NCBI RefSeq assembly: GCF_000717245.1
Contig: NZ_JNYQ01000003.1
Span: 310,001 to 374,000, forward strand
Reading direction: 5' to 3'
DNA: 64,000 nt
Origin: Kitasatospora papulosa
GTDB lineage: Bacteria; Actinomycetota; Actinomycetes; Streptomycetales; Streptomycetaceae
A model generated the notes under the pieces. It saw nothing but the letters and a program-made list of their open reading frames with translations. It ran no database searches and was not told the origin of the DNA. Positions 60,798-64,000 of the stretch are shown one piece after another (position 1 is the stretch's first letter; each line of letters begins with the position of its first letter). The translations under genes were made by a program, and so were the position numbers.

Positions 60798-61859
60798 GTG
60801 GCAGCGAGGCTCAAGGACGTCGCCGCTCTCGCCGGCGTGTCCGTCCGGACCGTCTCCAACGTGGTGAGCAACGCCGCACCCGTCGCGCCGGCGACGCGCG
60901 CCCGGGTCATGGCAGCGGTGGAGGAACTGGGATACCGGCCCAACCTCGCCGCCCGCAATCTCCGGCAGGGGCGCACCGGGCTCATCGGGGTGGTCGTGCC
61001 CGAGATCCACTCCCCCTATTTCGGCGCCCTGGCGGAGCTCCTCATCGACGCGGCACGGGAGCGCGGCTGGACGGTGCTCCTGGAGCGCACCGGGGGACGC
61101 CCGGACCTGGAGCGGCGTCTGCTGGACGGTTCGGAGGGGCACCAGGTCGACGGGATGATCGTCAGCCCGTGGTCGACGTCCCCGGCCGAACTGGCCTCGC
61201 TCGCGGGCGGTCTGCCTCTCGTCGTCCTGGGCGAGCTGGCGCCGGACGGCGCCATCGACCACGTGGCCCTGGACAACGTGGCGGCGGCGCGGGACGCGGC
61301 CCGCCACCTGGTCGCCGGCGGCCGCCGGCGCGTCGCGGCGATCGGCCTGCAGTCGGAGCTCGGCCACGGCACGGCCGAACTGCGCGCCGAGGGCTTCCGG
61401 CAAGGACTGCGGGAGTCCGGTCTCTCCCCGGTGGCCGAGGTGGAGGTGGCCGATCTGCACCGCGGGGAGGGCGCACGGGCCCTCCGTGAACTGCTGCGCC
61501 TGCCGGGGCGTCCCGACGCGGTCTTCTGCTTCAGCGACGAACTCGCCCTCGGCGCCCTGCGCGTGGCCGCCGAGGAAGGCGTGCGGGTTCCCGAGGACCT
61601 GGCGCTGATGGGTTTCGACGACATCGAGGACGGCCGCTTCGCAGCCCCGTCCCTGACCACGATCGCCCCGTACCGGGAGCAGATCGCCGAACGCGCGGTG
61701 CAGTGCCTGACCGAGCGCGTACTGGGCCGGTTCGAGGCACTTCCCGGCCGCCGGATCGTGGTCCCGCACCGCGTGCTGCCACGGGAGAGCACCGGCGGCC
61801 CTGTCCCCCCGGGCGCACCGGACGGACCCGGCACACCGGACGGACCGGGCCGCGGCTGA
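60798..61859 (+). CDS. LacI-family regulator divergent from the dioxygenase
   Basis: 353 residues. DNA-binding part: ARLKDVAALAGVSVRTVSNVVSNAAPV ... LGYRPNLAARNLRQGRTGLIGVVVPEIHSPYF; effector domain ends LMGFDDIEDGRFAAPSLTTIAPYREQ. It is a close paralogue of the regulator at 48474, with the same TVSNVV recognition helix. GTG 60798 is preceded by AGGAG about 10 nt away. The C-terminus carries a Gly/Pro/Asp-rich extension (PPGAPDGPGTPDGPGRG) beyond the usual fold. It probably autoregulates through the operator at 60678. Confidence 0.88.
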   Translation: MAARLKDVAALAGVSVRTVSNVVSNAAPVAPATRARVMAAVEELGYRPNLAARNLRQGRTGLIGVVVPEIHSPYFGALAELLIDAARERGWTVLLERTGGRPDLERRLLDGSEGHQVDGMIVSPWSTSPAELASLAGGLPLVVLGELAPDGAIDHVALDNVAAARDAARHLVAGGRRRVAAIGLQSELGHGTAELRAEGFRQGLRESGLSPVAEVEVADLHRGEGARALRELLRLPGRPDAVFCFSDELALGALRVAAEEGVRVPEDLALMGFDDIEDGRFAAPSLTTIAPYREQIAERAVQCLTERVLGRFEALPGRRIVVPHRVLPRESTGGPVPPGAPDGPGTPDGPGRG

Positions 61860-61862
61860 ACG

Positions 61863-62507
61863 TCACACGGCCGGTGCGGCGGCCTCCAGCTCGGCCGCGG
61901 AGCCCGTCATGATCGTCCGCACGTGCCGGGTGATGTGCTCCAGGGGCCAGTCCCACCAGGCGGTCCGCAGCAGCCGTTCGATGTCCTCCTCCCCGTGACG
62001 ACGGCGGATGAGGCGGGCCGGATTGCCGCCCACCACGCCGTAGTCGGGCACGTCGTCCACGACCACGGCACCGGAGGCGATGATCGCGCCGTTCCCGATC
62101 CGCACGCCCGGCATCACCGTCGACCGGTACCCGAACCACACGTCGTTGCCGACCACGGTGTCACCGCGACCGGGCAGACCGGTGAGGAGGTCGAAGTGCT
62201 CCGCCCACGACCCGCCCATGATCGGGAAGGGGAAGGTGGAGGCGCCGTCCATGCGGTGGTTGGCACCGTTCATGAGGAACCGCACGCCCTCGCCCAGGGC
62301 GCAGAACTTCCCGATGACCAGCTTCTCCGGCCCGTAGTGGTAGAGCACGTTACGGGTCTCGAACGCGGTCGGATCGTCGGGATCGTCGTAGTACGAGAAG
62401 TCCCCGACCTCGATCAGCGGCGAGGTGACGAGGGGTTTGAGCAGCACGACCCGTGGCTGCTCGGGCATGGGGTGCACCACGTTCGGGTCGGCCGGTACCA
62501 GTGGCAT
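61863..62507 (-). CDS. Vat/CatB-type xenobiotic O-acetyltransferase
   Basis: 214 residues of the left-handed beta-helix (hexapeptide) acetyltransferases. Blocks: SYYDDPDDPTAFETRNVLYHYG, IGKFCALGEGVRFLMNGANHRMDGASTFPF (catalytic His in NHRMDG), GNDVWFGYRSTVMPGVRIGNGAIIASGAVV and GNPARLIRRR. The family includes streptogramin A and chloramphenicol acetyltransferases, but many chromosomal members have no known resistance role. It is divergent from the LysR gene, which may regulate it. It ends 3 nt after the convergent LacI gene. Confidence 0.88.
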   Translation of the reverse strand: MPLVPADPNVVHPMPEQPRVVLLKPLVTSPLIEVGDFSYYDDPDDPTAFETRNVLYHYGPEKLVIGKFCALGEGVRFLMNGANHRMDGASTFPFPIMGGSWAEHFDLLTGLPGRGDTVVGNDVWFGYRSTVMPGVRIGNGAIIASGAVVVDDVPDYGVVGGNPARLIRRRHGEEDIERLLRTAWWDWPLEHITRHVRTIMTGSAAELEAAAPAV

Positions 62508-62764
62508 CGCTCGGTGATTCCTTTCTCCGGGTATGTCTGCCGCGGGCCGGACATCCGGTCCCGGACACGAGGCTGCCGCAGGACGACGGGCGCCGTCACG
62601 GCCGGGTGTCAGTGCACGGCACGCCGCGGCCCTCCACCTCGTCATGGTTCCTCCCGCCGCAGGGAACCGGCGGACGTCCGTACACGATCGCGGACCCCGG
62701 GATCCTGAACAAGATCGGAATGCGAAAGTATGCATGAGCCGGGCTGATGGACGAGGGGGTGCCC

Positions 62765-63652
62765 GTGGAGCGGCTCGAGATCGAGATCTTCCTGGCCCTG
62801 GCCGAGGAACTGCACTTCGGGCGTACGGCCGAACGGCTGGGCGTCTCGCAGAGCAGGGTGAGCCAGATCGTCAAGGGCATCGAGCGTCGCATCGGCGCCC
62901 CGCTCTTCGACCGCACCAGCCGCCGGGTCGCGCTCACCCCGCTCGGCCGTCAGTTGCGCACGGATCTCGAACCGCACCACCGCGGGATCCAGCAGGCGGT
63001 CGGCCGCGCCACGGAGACGGCGCGCGGCCTCACGGGCCGTCTGACCGTCGGTTACACGGCGGCCTGGAACGGCAGCCTTCTCCTGGAGGCCGCCGACCGG
63101 CTCCGCACACATCACCCCGAGTGCTCGGTGGACATCCTGGAGGATTCCTACGGCGCCACCCTGCGGTCACTCCGCACGGGCAGGGTCGATCTGCATCTGG
63201 CCGAACTCCCCGTCGACGAGCCGGACATCGTCGTGGGGCCCACCGTGTGCACGGCGGCCCGCGCTCTCGCGGTTCCGGCGGGCCACCCTCTGGCCTCGCG
63301 CGACACGGTGAGCCTGGAGGACCTCGCGCTGGCGCCGCTGATCAGACCCGCCGATGTCCCGCAGGTCTTCCTCGACGCGCACTTCCCACAGCACACACCC
63401 GGTGGCCGCGCTGTCCCGGACGGCCCGGTCGCCAGGAGCTGGCAGGACTTCCTCACCCTCGTAGGAGCGGGCAAGGGTGTCACTCCCACCTGCGCCCTGG
63501 CGGCCGCGTTCTACACCCGTCAGGACGTCGTCCACGTCCCGTTCCGCGACGCGCCGCCGGTCCACTACGCGCTGCTCCGGTCCACCCGGCGGGCCGACGC
63601 CAAGGTCCACGCCTTCGCCCGTATCGTCATCGGGCTCGCCGCGGCCGGGTGA
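62765..63652 (+). CDS. LysR-family transcriptional regulator
   Basis: 295 residues. An N-terminal winged helix-turn-helix (LEIEIFLALAEELHFGRTAERLGVSQSRVSQIVKGIERRIGAPLFDRTSRRVALTPLG) is followed by the two-lobe effector domain (LTGRLTVGYTAAWNGSLLLEAADRLR). GTG 62765 is chosen because GAGGGGG stands 5 nt before it; ATG 62747 would add six residues. It is divergent from the acetyltransferase gene, the usual arrangement of a LysR regulator with its target. An ATGC-N8-GCAT inverted repeat lies at 62720-62735. Confidence 0.88.
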   Translation: MERLEIEIFLALAEELHFGRTAERLGVSQSRVSQIVKGIERRIGAPLFDRTSRRVALTPLGRQLRTDLEPHHRGIQQAVGRATETARGLTGRLTVGYTAAWNGSLLLEAADRLRTHHPECSVDILEDSYGATLRSLRTGRVDLHLAELPVDEPDIVVGPTVCTAARALAVPAGHPLASRDTVSLEDLALAPLIRPADVPQVFLDAHFPQHTPGGRAVPDGPVARSWQDFLTLVGAGKGVTPTCALAAAFYTRQDVVHVPFRDAPPVHYALLRSTRRADAKVHAFARIVIGLAAAG

Positions 63653-63677
63653 GCCGCGGGCACGGGAGACGGCCGGA

Positions 63678-63717
63678 GCTCCCGGCGGCGCGGGCCTGTG
63701 CGCGCGCCGCCGGGAGC
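63678..63717. terminator. perfect 15-bp bidirectional terminator
   Basis: Arms 63678-63692 and 63703-63717 are exact reverse complements with a 10-nt loop, between the convergent LysR and LamG genes. Confidence 0.8.
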
Positions 63718-63737
63718 GGGTCCTGCCGGGGGTCTCC

Positions 63738-64000
63738 TTACGGCTGGTCGCCGTCGTGGAGCGCGGTCACCTCCTGGTCGGTGAGCGCCTTGTCGTACAC
63801 CTTCACCTGGTCGACCGAACCGTTCCAGAAGTCGACGTTGCCGCCCGACCACTTGGCGCGGCCGACGGACAGCGCGCCGGAGCTCACGTCGGCGGTGCCG
63901 GCAGCCGCGGTGGAGGCCAGCTTTCCGTCGACGTAGAGCTTGATCTCGTCACCGCTGCGCACACCGACGAGGTGGTACCAGTGGCCGAGCTCGGGCTTGA
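63738..64000 (-). CDS. LamG/concanavalin-like domain protein, C-terminal part only
   Basis: The 3' end of a gene whose start is beyond the window. The 86 visible residues read KPELGHWYHLVGVRSGDEIK, LYVDGKLAST and NVDFWNGSVDQVKVYDKALTDQEVTALHDGDQP, a typical last LamG jelly-roll unit, ending with TAA at 63738-63740. Such modules close secreted glycosidases and wall-associated proteins, but the main domain is not visible. Confidence 0.85.
   Translation of the reverse strand, partial: KPELGHWYHLVGVRSGDEIKLYVDGKLASTAAAGTADVSSGALSVGRAKWSGGNVDFWNGSVDQVKVYDKALTDQEVTALHDGDQP

Overview
The window looks like a chromosome segment of a Streptomyces or close relative. GC is very high, GTG and TTG starts are common, stop/start overlaps of the ATGA/GTGA type are frequent, secreted enzymes carry Tat or lipoprotein signals, and LacI-controlled sugar loci are abundant. 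I saw no rRNA, tRNA, CRISPR array, transposase, integrase or origin.

Left part (1-20 kb) is metabolism and small accessory loci. A sulfur cluster (metY, metX, Tat-exported sulfite-oxidase-like enzyme) is followed by a PRC-barrel protein, a VOC protein and a GPR1/FUN34/YaaH membrane protein. At 6.6-9.0 kb lies the most unusual locus: a 92-residue Gly/Ala/Asp-rich repeat peptide with one His per repeat, a JmjC/cupin_4-type Fe(II) oxygenase and a thioredoxin-like [2Fe-2S] (sucrase-ferredoxin-like) protein, joined by 4-nt stop/start overlaps. I read it as a candidate peptide-hydroxylation system. Next come a beta-hydroxyacid dehydrogenase, CbiZ, a PRC/DUF2382 protein, and a BtuF-BtuC-BtuD cobalamin importer behind a clear cobalamin riboswitch. 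Then an acyl-CoA oxidase, a PfkB sugar kinase, zinc-free ribosomal protein L31, a signal-less binding-protein-fold protein and an OGA-like GNAT with a perfect CebR-type palindrome at its promoter, followed by YihY/BrkB and a small cupin.

Right part (22-60 kb) is a series of carbohydrate-use loci separated by long perfect terminator hairpins. (i) An alpha-glucoside ABC importer with intracellular GH13 alpha-glucosidase lies beside a 1429-residue secreted GH87-like alpha-1,3-glucanase. (ii) An S8 protease and a Tat-exported GH78 alpha-L-rhamnosidase follow, the latter with two candidate LacI operators. (iii) A beta-galactoside importer with GH42 is divergent from a LacI regulator, with a perfect 18-bp operator between. 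(iv) A secreted CBM25-CBM25-FN3-GH13 alpha-amylase. (v) A YtfQ/R/T/YjfF-like furanose importer with its LacI regulator and an aldose 1-epimerase is divergent from a GH127-ricin gene that is broken by a frameshift and from a GH2-CBM42 enzyme; together they suggest galactofuranose/arabinofuranose use. (vi) A phytanoyl-CoA-dioxygenase-like enzyme is divergent from a second LacI paralogue, with a perfect TTGCAACGTTGCAA operator between.

The right end holds a Vat/CatB-type acetyltransferase divergent from a LysR regulator, and the C-terminal end of a LamG protein cut by the window edge.
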